Shown piece after piece: positions 50,154 to 59,641 of a stretch of DNA of 64,000 nt. The notes under the pieces are model-generated. The model did no database searches. It was given only the letters and a program-made list of their open reading frames with translations, and was not told where the DNA came from. Source of the DNA: JACKJK01 sp046159835 (lineage in GTDB: Bacteria; Pseudomonadota; Alphaproteobacteria; Rhizobiales; Tepidamorphaceae); assembly GCF_046159835.1 (NCBI RefSeq), contig NZ_JBJXCY010000001.1, positions 186,001-250,000 of the forward strand. The letters run 5' to 3'. A program made the position numbers and the translations under genes. Within the stretch, counting starts at the first letter, position 1. Every line of letters starts with the position of its first letter.

Positions 50154-50540
50154 TCAGATGGGCATGTAGTCGGCGGGCAGCGTCAAGTGCAGGCCGATGG
50201 CCGTGACCCACAGGCACACCGCGACATTCGCGGCATTGTGGGCGAAGTGCATGTAGGCATCGCTCAGCGCGTTGCCGGTCAGCTTCTGGGCCTGTTCGGC
50301 GACGGGGCGCTCCTCACGGGAGAGCATGCGCCACAGCTTGGTACGCTGGTAGTTGGTCTTGGGGGCGTACCACGCGCGGAACATCAGGTAGACCGCCAGC
50401 GCAGTCGTCAGCACGGCAGTCCACTTGGCGGCAAGGATGGGATCGAAGCTCAGCGCCACACCGATGCAGACGATTGTCAGCGTGATGAAGCCGTAGCCGC
50501 GGCTGACCGAGTAGTGGGCGAGTGACGAAAGGCGTTCCAT
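50154..50540 (-). CDS. hypothetical three-helix membrane protein
   Basis: A 128-residue protein with two close membrane helices (about residues 18-55, FITLTIVCIGVALSF and LTTALAVYLMF), a basic cytosolic loop (YAPKTNYQRTKLWRMLSREE) and a third helix (about 103-122). No motif is recognised. The start is the ATG at 50540. It runs away from the next membrane gene with 92 bases between. Confidence 0.65.
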   Translation of the reverse strand: MERLSSLAHYSVSRGYGFITLTIVCIGVALSFDPILAAKWTAVLTTALAVYLMFRAWYAPKTNYQRTKLWRMLSREERPVAEQAQKLTGNALSDAYMHFAHNAANVAVCLWVTAIGLHLTLPADYMPI

Positions 50541-50632
50541 TGCGGTGCATTCCCTTGCGCGTGTTGCCTAGGAAATGGTGGTGGACCGCCTTTGGTTCCA
50601 GACCTTGTGGCAAAAATACGGCCGGTGGCCGA

Positions 50633-50992
50633 TCAGGCCACGCCAACCATCGGCAGGATGACTGCGAGCGTCAGCAGGCAGGTCGCCATCCCCGACATGG
50701 TCTGGGCAAACCAGACATCAGCATCGACTGCGCGCGCCACGGGGCGCGACATCGCCAGTTCGTTGCCGTCACGCGAGGGCGCCTGCGGCCAGAACGGAAG
50801 GCCGGACAGCGCACCGCGATGCAGCGCACGACCGCAGAAACAGACCGCGAAACCGAGGCTCAGCAGTCCGCCGAGCTTGGCGGCGAAAACGATGCTTTCG
50901 CCCTGGCCGAGCATGGCCCAGCTCAGCGCGAGGCAGGCGGCACCGAAAATGGCGCCGGATTCAATCAGGATCGGATCGTCGAGTTCAGGCAT
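50633..50992 (-). CDS. hypothetical small membrane protein
   Basis: A 119-residue protein with three hydrophobic segments (about residues 10-28, 35-52 and 98-117) and a polar middle. I chose the ATG at 50992 because AGGAG lies at the right distance upstream; the open frame beyond it to 51373 has no coding look. No family is recognised. Together with the previous gene it may belong to a group of small envelope proteins specific to this lineage. Confidence 0.6.
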   Translation of the reverse strand: MPELDDPILIESGAIFGAACLALSWAMLGQGESIVFAAKLGGLLSLGFAVCFCGRALHRGALSGLPFWPQAPSRDGNELAMSRPVARAVDADVWFAQTMSGMATCLLTLAVILPMVGVA

Positions 50993-51566
50993 CGGGGCAC
51001 TCCTTGAAGTGTGCTGTGGCGAACACGCGTTTGTTCGCTCATTGCGGCGATTTTCCGCTCCGGATTTTAAGATTCGGTTTTCGTCGCCGCTCAATTCGCC
51101 AAGAACGGCGAAAGCACAATTTTGAAGTCGGGGTTCGCGTCCAAATTCCCGTCGTCTGCGCCAAGCACTCGCCGCCTGTGGGGCGGCACTGGTGAAAGTC
51201 CGATGGGCATTGGGAGAGAAAGTGCTCGCGTATTGGCCGAAATGAGCGGTTGCGCTGTTGGGCGTAGATTTTGCAAAAGCTGTGCGGTCGTGCTGAACAG
51301 CAAGAAAAAGCGCATCGCGCAGCGCGGCTCCTGGCGGAATTTGCGCCGGGGACGGGGGAATACGCTCTTGCAATCGTTCAGCCGGACATCAAGTCCGGTT
51401 GCATTGCGACTGGCAAATGTGATGGCTCGGTTGTGCGCGCCGCGGCAAAGGCACTTGTGGCACCTGTCGTGATTTCCGCTAGGCTATGCGCACAAGAAGT
51501 GAAAAAGCCGCTTGCGATGTGCACGTTGCGCAGGCCGGGCGGCCACAAGGAATTAGGGGTGAACGC
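50993..51566. other. 574-base gap without a recognisable gene
   Basis: Short frames exist on both strands but none has a ribosome site and family-like sequence. The only structure I see is a hairpin, CCGGAC-ATCAA-GTCCGG around 51384-51400, extendable to eight pairs, with no T-run. Composition is somewhat less GC-rich than the surroundings. It must hold promoters for the response regulator and for the reverse-strand membrane gene. Confidence 0.5.
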
Positions 51567-52274
51567 GTGAACGAGGCAGCGCCGAACAGGGCAAACCTGA
51601 TCATAGCGGACGATCATCCGCTGTTTCGCGACGCCTTGCGGCAGGCGCTTCTCAATGCAGCCCCGCAGGATGGTGCGCCGGGCATCGGCGCAGTGAGCGA
51701 GGCCGGTTCCATCGACGAGGTCATGGAGCAACTCACCGCGAACCCGGAAACCGATCTCGTCCTGCTCGACCTGACAATGCCGGGCGTTCGTGGCCTCTCC
51801 GGCCTGATGAACCTGCGCGCCCGCTTTCCCGATGTGCCTATCGTCGTCGTTTCCGCGAGCGACGATGCAGCGGTCGTGCGCCGCGTCGCCGATTTCGGCG
51901 CGTCGGGTTTCATTTCCAAGTCGCTGCAGGTCTCGCAGATGCGCGAGGCGGTCTCCACCGTGCTGGCCGGGGGCGAGTGGTTCCCGGAGGATATCGACCT
52001 CGCGGCGGAAGATGAGTCCGAACTCGCCGATATTGCCCAGCGCCTGGCCACGCTGACCCCGCAGCAGGTGCGCGTTCTGATGATGCTGGGCGAGGGGCTG
52101 CTCAACAAGCAGATCGCCTACGAGCTCAATGTCTCCGAGGCGACCGTGAAGGCGCACGTTTCCGCGATCCTGCAGAAGCTCGGGGCCGACAGCCGCACCC
52201 AGGCGGTCATCATGGTCAACCGGATCGATGCGCTCCAGCGCGATGCCTTCGCGCTCGACGACGTGAAGACCTAG
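51567..52274 (+). CDS. NarL/LuxR-type response regulator
   Basis: A 235-residue two-component regulator. The receiver domain has IIADDHP (D15, D16), phosphorylation site LLDLTMPG (D68), conserved VVSAS and FISKSLQ (K). The C-terminal LuxR helix-turn-helix is LTPQQVRVLMMLGEGLLNKQ continuing IAYELNVSEATVKAHV. I chose GTG at 51567 with AGGGG upstream. It ends 13 bases from the stop of a large SSSF hybrid kinase on the other strand. The pair is probably a cognate system, as kinases of this type often work with LuxR-type regulators. Confidence 0.92.
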   Translation: MNEAAPNRANLIIADDHPLFRDALRQALLNAAPQDGAPGIGAVSEAGSIDEVMEQLTANPETDLVLLDLTMPGVRGLSGLMNLRARFPDVPIVVVSASDDAAVVRRVADFGASGFISKSLQVSQMREAVSTVLAGGEWFPEDIDLAAEDESELADIAQRLATLTPQQVRVLMMLGEGLLNKQIAYELNVSEATVKAHVSAILQKLGADSRTQAVIMVNRIDALQRDAFALDDVKT

Positions 52275-52287
52275 GCTCCCGGAATCA

Positions 52288-55200
52288 TCATTCGGCCGCT
52301 TCCCGGCGGGTGTAGCGCGCCAGCACCGCGCGCAGCGCCGCCGGCTTCACCGGCTTGTGCAGCACGATGGCCTCGCGCGCCTGCGCCTGTTCGCGCACCT
52401 CCGGCGAACGGTCTGCCGTGAGCAGGATCGCAGGGATATCGGTTTTCAGCGTCTCGCGCAGCGTGCCGACCGCATCCAGGCCCGTTCCCTCGTCCAGGTG
52501 ATAGTCGACGATCAGCACGTCCGGGGGCTGCGCCCTCGACTGCAATTGCGCCAGCGCATTCTCGGCGGAAACGGCGGTCAGCACGTTGCAGCCCCAGCCG
52601 CCGAGCAGCGCCGTCATCCCGTCGAGGATCTTGGGTTCGTTGTCGATGCACAGGATCGACAGCGGCGTCATCGACCGGCGCGGACGCACTTGCCGAACGT
52701 CCGGTGCCGGTTGCTCGACCGCGTCAGCCATCGGCAGCTTGATCGAGAAGGTCGACCCCTGTCCCGGCACCGACCACAGCTCGACAGAGGTCTTCAGCGC
52801 GCGCGCCATGCGCTCGACAATGGACAGGCCGAGGCCAAGCCCGCGCGCCATCTTCTCGGCACCGTCGAGCCGCTTGAACTCGCTGAAGATCGCGCTGCGC
52901 TGGCGCACGGGGATACCGGCACCGGTGTCGTGAACATGGATGATGATTTCATCGCCCTTGCGCCGGCAACCGACAAGTACGCGACCGGTCTGGGTATATT
53001 TCACCGCGTTGGAAATCAGGTTCTGCAGCAGGCGGCGCACGAAGCGCCGGTCGCTGTGGACGAACGCCGTGCACGACAGGATACGCAGGTCGAGGTCCTT
53101 CTCCTGCGCCATCGCCGCGAATTCCATCCGAAGCGGCTTCAATATCTCTTCCAGCTGGAAGACCGAGTATTCCGGCTTCATGGCACCGGCATCCAGCCGG
53201 GAAATGTCCAGCAGCGCGGAGAGGATTTCCTCCACCGCTTCCAACGACCCGTCGATGTTTTCCGCGATGCGCCGTTCTTCGGGTCGCATCCGCCGCTCGA
53301 CGAGGCTGGAGACATAGAGACGCGCGGCATTCAGCGGCTGGAGAATGTCGTGACCGGCAGCCGCCAGAAACCGCGTCTTGTCGGCATTGGCGACTTCGGC
53401 GGCCGAGCGCGCCTGCTCCAGTTCGCGGTTCAGCCGCGTCAGCGCCTGCGTGCGTTCGGCCACGCGCTGTTCAAGGCTTTCGTTGGCAGCAGCCAGTTCC
53501 TGCGCCACGCGCACCCGCTCGCTCACATCGGACACGGTGATCACCAGCCCGCCATCGGGCATGGCGTCGGGGCGCAGTTCCATGACTTCATCGCCGAAGG
53601 GGCGGTGGATCTGGAACGGCTTGCCGCGCACGCTGTCGCGCAGGCGTTCGTCCAGCACCGTCTCGCTGACAGCGCCGGTCTGGCCCAGCGCATGGCGATA
53701 GATGTCGTTGAGCGTGGTGCCGACGAGGCCGAAGGCGGGTGGCAGTTCCAGCGCGGTGCGGAATTGGCGGTTCCAGCAGATCAGGCGCAGGTCCCGGTCG
53801 AAGACGCCGATGCCCTGGTGCACGTGGTCGAGCGCCGATTGCAGCAGGTCGCGGTTATACTGGAGGGCCGCCGAGGCATCATCCAGCAACCGGCGCGCCG
53901 AAATGGAATCGGCGTTGTTGCGCTCCAGCAGCAGCGAGAAGGCAACGCGGGCGGACGCGGCCCCGATTGCGCTGGACAGGATGCGTTCGCCGTGGCGCAC
54001 GAGATGCACGTCGGCTTCCGTCTGCGGGTCGAGTTGCAGTCCGTGTTCGGCGGCGTAGCTCTCGATATGGCGGCGGGCGCGCTCCTCGCCGAGGTAGCGC
54101 GCGATGGTCGCCTCCATCTCGCCGACGCGAAGCTGCGTGCGCGAGAGGCGGATGCCCTGAGGCATGGGGCGCAGGTCTTCGGGCACGAACTGGCTCGCCT
54201 GCAACCGCTCGATGGCCTCCGGCTGGCCGAGCAGCGAGACGCCCGCAAAGGCTGCGGAATTGAACAGCAGGCTCCAGAAGACGCCGTGGCTCAGCGCGGT
54301 GAACTCGATACCGAAAAGTTGCTGCGGACGCAGGAAGGCAAACCCGAACAGCCCGTCTTCAAGGATCGCTGGCGAGATCAGCCCGGCATCCACGAAGTTC
54401 GGCACGAGCAGGGTGAAGGCCCACACGGCGATGCCGGTCGCCATGCCGGCCATCGCGCCCCACGACGTCGCGCCCCGCCAGATCAGGCCGAGGAAGAAGG
54501 CGGGTGCCAGCTGCGCAATGGCCGCGAAGGAGACGAGACCGATGGAGGCCAGCGCCGCGTTGCCGGCAAGCGCGTGATAGTAGGCATAGGACAGCAGCAA
54601 CAGGACGAAGATCGCCGCGCGACGGATGTTGAGCAGCTTCGGCCCGAGCGCCGGCTGGTCCGGCTGCAGCTCCTCGCGCCGCAGCAGCAGCGGGGCAATG
54701 AGGTCGTTGCAGACCATGATCGCGAGCGCGACGCTGGCGACGATCACCATCGCGGTTGCAGCCGACAGCCCGCCGAGGAAGGCGACAATGGTCAGCAGCG
54801 GGGAACCCGCTTGCAGCGGCAGCATGACCACGAACATGTCGGGGTTCGAGCCCGAACTGCCAAAGGTGATGAGGCCGGCAGCGGCAATCGGCACCACGAA
54901 CAGGTTGATGGCGACGAGGTAGAGCGGGAACAACCAGGCGGCGGTGCGAAGCTCGTCTTCGGAGTTGTTCTCCACAACCGCGACGTGGAACTGGCGCGGC
55001 AGCAGGATCGCGCACATGAAGCTGAGCAGGATCATCGTCAGCCACGGCCCGCCTGCAGGGGCGCGGGTGAAGCGTTCCGCGATGCCGGGGCTGAGATTGA
55101 TCGCCTGCATGAGGTTGCCCGGCCCGTCGAAGATGACGAAGGTCACGTAGAGGCCGACCGCGAGGAAGGCGACGAGCTTGATGACCGATTCAGCCGCAAT

Positions 55201-55785
55201 CGCCAGCATCAGCCCGTGCTGATGCTCGGTCGCATCGAGGTGGCGCGTGCCGAACAGGATCGCGAACGCTGCGAGCACGACGGCGACAAGGAGCGCGATG
55301 TCGCCGAAGACAGGGAGGCTTGCGCTGGCGCCGGCGTCCGTGTGGCCGATGATGGTCGTCAACGATTCCGAAATCGCCTTCAATTGCAGCGAGATGTAGG
55401 GGACCGTGCCGATGATGCAGATCATGGCGACTGTTGCGGCGACGCCCTGGCTCTTGCCATAGCGCGAGGCGATGAAGTCGGCGACGGAGGTGATGTTGTG
55501 CGCCTTGGCCAGCCGCACGATCCGTCGCACCAGCACGAAGGCCGCGCCGATCATCAGGCCCGCGCCGATATAGATCGTCAGGAAGTCCCAGCCCTGCCGG
55601 CTGGCGAGGCCCACGCTGCCGAAGAAGGTCCACGACGTGCAGTAGACGCCGAGGGTCAGCGCGTAGATCAGCGGCCGCCCACGGCCCCATGCGCCGCGCT
55701 GGGCCAGCCTGTCGCCGTAGGTCGCAACGGCAAACAGGAAACCCAGATAGGCGAGCGCAATGACGACGACGATCCAGCCCTGCAT
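52288..55785 (-). CDS. SSSF-domain hybrid sensor kinase with receiver
   Basis: A 1165-residue membrane kinase. Residues 1 to about 490 form a sodium:solute symporter-like domain with about 13 helices, as in CbrA-type sensors. Then come a linker, a PAS domain (around 650-770, including LLQSALDHVHQGIGVFDRDL), a coiled coil, the dimerisation domain with phosphorylated histidine in AAAGHDILQPLN (about residue 812), and the ATPase (LLQNLISNAVKYTQ, GLGLGLSIVERMA). A C-terminal receiver has its aspartate in LIVDYHLDEG (about 1092). It may couple solute or ion sensing to phosphorelay. The start is the ATG at 55785; it converges with the LuxR regulator. Confidence 0.92.
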   Translation of the reverse strand: MQGWIVVVIALAYLGFLFAVATYGDRLAQRGAWGRGRPLIYALTLGVYCTSWTFFGSVGLASRQGWDFLTIYIGAGLMIGAAFVLVRRIVRLAKAHNITSVADFIASRYGKSQGVAATVAMICIIGTVPYISLQLKAISESLTTIIGHTDAGASASLPVFGDIALLVAVVLAAFAILFGTRHLDATEHQHGLMLAIAAESVIKLVAFLAVGLYVTFVIFDGPGNLMQAINLSPGIAERFTRAPAGGPWLTMILLSFMCAILLPRQFHVAVVENNSEDELRTAAWLFPLYLVAINLFVVPIAAAGLITFGSSGSNPDMFVVMLPLQAGSPLLTIVAFLGGLSAATAMVIVASVALAIMVCNDLIAPLLLRREELQPDQPALGPKLLNIRRAAIFVLLLLSYAYYHALAGNAALASIGLVSFAAIAQLAPAFFLGLIWRGATSWGAMAGMATGIAVWAFTLLVPNFVDAGLISPAILEDGLFGFAFLRPQQLFGIEFTALSHGVFWSLLFNSAAFAGVSLLGQPEAIERLQASQFVPEDLRPMPQGIRLSRTQLRVGEMEATIARYLGEERARRHIESYAAEHGLQLDPQTEADVHLVRHGERILSSAIGAASARVAFSLLLERNNADSISARRLLDDASAALQYNRDLLQSALDHVHQGIGVFDRDLRLICWNRQFRTALELPPAFGLVGTTLNDIYRHALGQTGAVSETVLDERLRDSVRGKPFQIHRPFGDEVMELRPDAMPDGGLVITVSDVSERVRVAQELAAANESLEQRVAERTQALTRLNRELEQARSAAEVANADKTRFLAAAGHDILQPLNAARLYVSSLVERRMRPEERRIAENIDGSLEAVEEILSALLDISRLDAGAMKPEYSVFQLEEILKPLRMEFAAMAQEKDLDLRILSCTAFVHSDRRFVRRLLQNLISNAVKYTQTGRVLVGCRRKGDEIIIHVHDTGAGIPVRQRSAIFSEFKRLDGAEKMARGLGLGLSIVERMARALKTSVELWSVPGQGSTFSIKLPMADAVEQPAPDVRQVRPRRSMTPLSILCIDNEPKILDGMTALLGGWGCNVLTAVSAENALAQLQSRAQPPDVLIVDYHLDEGTGLDAVGTLRETLKTDIPAILLTADRSPEVREQAQAREAIVLHKPVKPAALRAVLARYTRREAAE

Positions 55786-56037
55786 GGCAACTCCGGTTCA
55801 GCCGCCTCACCCGGCGGCGTTTCAGGCCGGCGGCCACGTCACCACAACGGCTCGAACCTGTCCACGCTGACGGGGTGGCGCCGGCCTTGCCCATTGGACG
55901 AAAGCCGCGCTCGACGCAGTGCTGGTATTTGTTGGCGGGTTGGATGAATCCGGCTAGCTTTTGCCCAGCACGTCATGGTGCTGTCAGGTCGCCGGGGCAC
56001 CTTGCCTTTCGCGGCAAGGAAAAGGGGTCAGGGGCAC

Positions 56038-56460
56038 ATGAGCATCATTCAGGAATTCAAGGAATTCGCGGTCAAGGGCAACATGGTCGATCTCGCCATC
56101 GGCGTGGTCATCGGCGGTGCCTTCTCAAAGATCGTCAATTCGCTGGTCAACGACATCATCATGCCGGTGATCGGCGTTCTGACGGGCGGCGTCGATTTCT
56201 CCAACATGTTCATCCAGCTTGCCGGTGCGCCGCAGACCAATCTCGAAGCAGCCCGCGAAGCCGGTGCGACGCTCGCCTACGGCAATTTCATCACCGTCGT
56301 GATCAACTTCCTGATCATCGCCTGGGTGCTGTTCCTGGTCATCAAGGCCATGAACTCGATCCAGCGCGAGGCCGAGCAGCAGGACAGCCCGGAAGCACCC
56401 CCGCCGCCGCGCGACGTGGTGCTGCTGGAGGAAATCCGCGACCTGCTGAAGCAGAAGTAG
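56038..56460 (+). CDS. mscL: large-conductance mechanosensitive channel
   Basis: A 140-residue pentameric inner-membrane channel that opens under membrane tension to release solutes in osmotic downshock. EFKEFAVKGNMVDLAIGVVI covers the N-terminal helix and the first transmembrane helix, which forms the gate (GGAFSKIVNSLVNDIIMP). A periplasmic loop, the second helix (FLIIAWVLFLVIKAMN) and a cytosolic bundle ending LLEEIRDLLKQK follow. Length is typical. The start is the ATG at 56038. The aminotransferase gene begins two bases after its stop. Confidence 0.96.
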   Translation: MSIIQEFKEFAVKGNMVDLAIGVVIGGAFSKIVNSLVNDIIMPVIGVLTGGVDFSNMFIQLAGAPQTNLEAAREAGATLAYGNFITVVINFLIIAWVLFLVIKAMNSIQREAEQQDSPEAPPPPRDVVLLEEIRDLLKQK

Positions 56461-56462
56461 GC

Positions 56463-57671
56463 ATGACCGGGCAAGGCGAGCAGACCGCGCATGCGGGGCT
56501 GTCCGTGCGCGGCGCGGGCACCCCGGAAAGCGGCATCGTCGAGGTCATGAACTATGGCTTCGACCGGCAGGGCCTCATCCCGCTGTGGGCCGGCGAGGGC
56601 GATATCCCGACTCCGGATTTCATCTGCGATGCGGCCTCGCGCGCGCTCGCCGAGGGCCAGACGTTCTACACCTACCAGCGCGGTATCCCTCCGCTGCGCC
56701 AGGCGCTTTGCGAATACAGCAAGTGGCTGTACGGCACCCCAAACCAGGCCGAGCGGTTCTACGTCACCGGGTCGGGCATGCACGCGATCCAGACCGTCAT
56801 CACCCTGTGTGCCGACCCGGGCGACGAGATGATCTACCACGCGCCCGCCTGGCCGAACCTGCCGGCCGCCTGCTCGGTGGCAGGCGTCGTCCCCGTGCCG
56901 GTGGCGATGGACTTCTCGCCTGAAGGCTGGTCGCTGGACCTGCAGCGCGTGTTCGACGCCGTGACCGAGCACACCCGCGCCATCTGCATCAATTCACCGT
57001 CTAACCCGACCGGATGGGTGATGCCGCAGGCCGACATGGTGGAACTGCTTGCCTTCTGCCGCGAGCGGGGCCTGTGGATCGTTGCCGACGAGGTCTACGG
57101 GCGTTTCGTCTACGACCAGAAGACGCTCGGCGCACATGGCAGGCCGCTGGCCCCCTCGCTGCACCATCTCGTGGAACCGGAAGACCGGGTGCTCTTCGTC
57201 AACACGTTCTCCAAGAACTGGGCGATGACGGGCTGGCGCATCGGCTGGATCGAGGGGCCGGAATCGATCGGGCTGGAGACCGAGAACATCATCCAGTACT
57301 CGATCTCCGGCGTGGCGAGCTTCATGCAGACCGCCGCAATCACCGCGCTGCACGAGGGCGACGAGTTTGCCGAAGGCGTCATCGCGGATGCGCGCGCCGG
57401 GCGGCAGATCGTGTCGGAAGGCCTCGCCCAGAGCGGGCGATGCCGCTTCGCCGAGCCGGAAGGCGCCTTCTACAGTTTCTTCGCCATCGACGGCTTCAAG
57501 GACACAGACAAGCTGGGCCTGCGGCTGGTGGACGAAGCCGGCATCGGCATCGCGCCGGGCAGTGCCTTCGGCGTGGAGGGCAAGGGATTCCTGCGCATCT
57601 GCTTCGTGCGCCGTCGCGACGGCCTGCGCGAGGCGATGGACCGGCTCAACCGCTGGATCGCGGCGCAGTAG
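56463..57671 (+). CDS. PLP-dependent class I/II aminotransferase
   Basis: A 402-residue fold-type I aminotransferase. The PLP lysine is in FVNTFSKNWAMTGWRIGW near residue 259, the aspartate in IVADEVYGRF near residue 211, the asparagine in INSPSNPTGW near residue 179, and the substrate arginine in GFLRICFVRR near the end. The start is the ATG at 56463, right after the mscL stop, so it is probably translated from the mscL transcript. The donor is not evident; the sequence suits aspartate- or aromatic-type enzymes. Confidence 0.9.
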   Translation: MTGQGEQTAHAGLSVRGAGTPESGIVEVMNYGFDRQGLIPLWAGEGDIPTPDFICDAASRALAEGQTFYTYQRGIPPLRQALCEYSKWLYGTPNQAERFYVTGSGMHAIQTVITLCADPGDEMIYHAPAWPNLPAACSVAGVVPVPVAMDFSPEGWSLDLQRVFDAVTEHTRAICINSPSNPTGWVMPQADMVELLAFCRERGLWIVADEVYGRFVYDQKTLGAHGRPLAPSLHHLVEPEDRVLFVNTFSKNWAMTGWRIGWIEGPESIGLETENIIQYSISGVASFMQTAAITALHEGDEFAEGVIADARAGRQIVSEGLAQSGRCRFAEPEGAFYSFFAIDGFKDTDKLGLRLVDEAGIGIAPGSAFGVEGKGFLRICFVRRRDGLREAMDRLNRWIAAQ

Positions 57672-57757
57672 GCCGTGCGACAATCTTGCGGGCTTCTAGC
57701 GCGCGGCTGCATGTCGTAGGGTCGTCACGCGCGCGGGACTTCGCACAAGGACGGGGC

Positions 57758-58921
57758 ATGGACGGCGGCTCTGAATCGGCAAACCTGACATCCCAGGCAC
57801 GGCTCGACAGCGTGCTCGACACGGCCGTCGACGGCATCATCGTGATCGACGATCACGGGACCATGATGCTCTACAACAAGGCCTGCGAAAAACTGTTCGG
57901 CTACACCGCCGCCGAAGCCATCGGCCAGAACGTCAACATGCTGATGCCGCCGATGTATTCGGACCATCACGATTCCTACCTCAATGCCTACATGCAGACC
58001 GGTGTGAAGCGGATCATCGGCATCGGCCGCGCGGTCCATGGACGCCACAAGGAGGGCGAGGTCTTTCCGCTCGAACTGTCGGTCGGGGAATCGCGCACCC
58101 CCGCCGGGCGCCAGTTCATCGGCATCCTGCGCGACCTGCGCCCGAAGGTCGAAGCCGAAGAGCGTCTCGATGCGGTGCAGGCGCAGCTGGTGCGCATGGC
58201 GCGCGTCAACGCCATGGATGAAATGGGTTCGGCGATTGCGCATGAACTCAACCAGCCGCTGACCGCGCTGATGCTCTACCTGCAGGCGGTGACCCGCAAG
58301 GCCCGCCGCAAGGACGGCGAGCCGACGATCCCTGCCGAAATGCTGGAGGTGATCGACCGCGCCGTGGAAGAGGCGAACCGCGCCGGCAAGATCATCCGCC
58401 GGATGCGGCAATTCGTGGAGAAGCGCGAGACCGAGCGCCTCAATGTCGCGCTGTCCGACCTGGTCGATGAAGCCGTCGCCTTCACCATGATCGGCGCGCG
58501 GGCGCGCAACGTCACGCTCAACCGCAATCACGCCCAGTGGGTGTCGAATGTCAGCGCCGATCCGATCCAGATCCAGCAGATCGTCGTCAACCTGATCCGC
58601 AATGCGCTGGATGCGCTGGCGGAGTCCGATGACAAGGTCATCGACGTGGAGACGTGGCAGGAAGGCGACTGGGTGATGCTGGAAGTAACCGATTCAGGCC
58701 CCGGTGTTTCGCCCAAGATGCTGCCGGACCTGTTCCGCGCATTTGCGACGAGCAAGCCAACGGGAACCGGGCTTGGTCTTGCAATTTCACGTACAATCGC
58801 ACAGAGCCATGGGGGCGATCTGGTTGTCCGGTCAGCGGCGGAGGGGAGAGGCGCATCCTTCCGCCTGATGCTGCCGGCAATCGGGACCGAAGCGGAGGGG
58901 GGGCAAACCGATGCAGTCTGA
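57758..58921 (+). CDS. fixL: oxygen-sensing heme-PAS histidine kinase FixL
   Basis: A 387-residue soluble kinase. The PAS domain (about 15-130) shows the FixL heme signature: the proximal histidine H71 in SDHHDSY, then RIIGIGRAV with R91 exactly 20 residues later, as the distal arginine of Bradyrhizobium FixL (H200, R220). The kinase domain has AIAHELNQPLTALM with phosphorylated H162, LIRNALDAL, TDSGPGV and GTGLGLAIS. Loss of oxygen from the heme should switch on autophosphorylation and transfer to FixJ, whose gene overlaps the end by eleven bases. Only one PAS is present and there are no membrane helices. The start is the ATG at 57758. Confidence 0.94.
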   Translation: MDGGSESANLTSQARLDSVLDTAVDGIIVIDDHGTMMLYNKACEKLFGYTAAEAIGQNVNMLMPPMYSDHHDSYLNAYMQTGVKRIIGIGRAVHGRHKEGEVFPLELSVGESRTPAGRQFIGILRDLRPKVEAEERLDAVQAQLVRMARVNAMDEMGSAIAHELNQPLTALMLYLQAVTRKARRKDGEPTIPAEMLEVIDRAVEEANRAGKIIRRMRQFVEKRETERLNVALSDLVDEAVAFTMIGARARNVTLNRNHAQWVSNVSADPIQIQQIVVNLIRNALDALAESDDKVIDVETWQEGDWVMLEVTDSGPGVSPKMLPDLFRAFATSKPTGTGLGLAISRTIAQSHGGDLVVRSAAEGRGASFRLMLPAIGTEAEGGQTDAV

Positions 58922-59522
58922 CGGACAGGGTTCGAGTACCAAGGAAATCTTCATCGTTGATGACGAGCCGGCGATCCGTGATGCGCTTGGCGTCGTCTTC
59001 AAGATGGAAGGCTACAGCGTTGTCGGCTTCGAGAACGGCGACGACTTCCTGTCTGCGGCCCGCGCCAATCCGCCCTCCTGCGTGATCCTCGATATCCACA
59101 TGCCGGGCCGCTCCGGCATGGAGATCCTCAAGGATATCGACGCGCCGCACTTTCCGACCCCGATCTTCATCATTTCCGGGCGCGGCGATATCCCGACCGC
59201 GGTGAACGCGATCAAGCTCGGTGCCTTCGACTTCATCGAAAAGCCCTTTGACGCCGAGACGGTCGTCACGCGGGTCGCCGAAGCGCTGCAGCGTCATGGC
59301 GGCGCGGAGAGCGAAGGCCCCGACCTCGAGCATTTCGACAACCTGACCCCGCGCGAGCGCGACGTGCTGCGCCAGATCACCGACGGTGCCTCCAACAAGG
59401 AAGCAGGCCGCAACCTCGGCATCAGCCCGCGCACCATCGAGGTGCACCGCGCCCGCATCATGGAAAAGCTCGGCGCGCGCAACGCCGCCGACCTCGTTCG
59501 AATCGTCATGTCGGGGTCGTGA
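58911..59522 (+). CDS. fixJ: response regulator FixJ
   Basis: A 203-residue regulator, partner of FixL. The receiver has IVDDEPAIRD (D17, D18), the phosphorylation site VILDIHMPGRSG (D61), conserved IISGRGDIPTAV and the lysine in FIEKPFD. The LuxR-type DNA-binding domain is LTPRERDVLRQITDGASNKE, ending AARNLGI-type GRNLGISPRTIEVHRARIM. Phosphorylated FixJ should activate the fixK promoter downstream. The start at 58911 overlaps fixL; an ATG-led start is clear and in frame with family length. Confidence 0.94.
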   Translation: MQSDGQGSSTKEIFIVDDEPAIRDALGVVFKMEGYSVVGFENGDDFLSAARANPPSCVILDIHMPGRSGMEILKDIDAPHFPTPIFIISGRGDIPTAVNAIKLGAFDFIEKPFDAETVVTRVAEALQRHGGAESEGPDLEHFDNLTPRERDVLRQITDGASNKEAGRNLGISPRTIEVHRARIMEKLGARNAADLVRIVMSGS

Positions 59523-59641
59523 ACCAAGCGGCTCCCTATCCGTTCTTTCCCTTATCAGGAGTTTGACGGGCTTGTCCGAATGGGCAGTGCGCAAGAAGCT
59601 TTTCGCGCGTTGCATGCCCTCTTCCGGCCAGGAGCCCGCTC

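Noticed and set aside
50633..51373. A 246-codon version of the small membrane protein
   Set aside because: The part beyond 50992 has no coding look, while the ATG at 50992 has a strong ribosome site.
52357..55947. A nearly 1200-codon forward frame opposite the SSSF kinase
   Set aside because: Composition is typical of an antisense shadow in GC-rich DNA (His/Arg/Gln-rich), and the kinase on the other strand is unambiguous.
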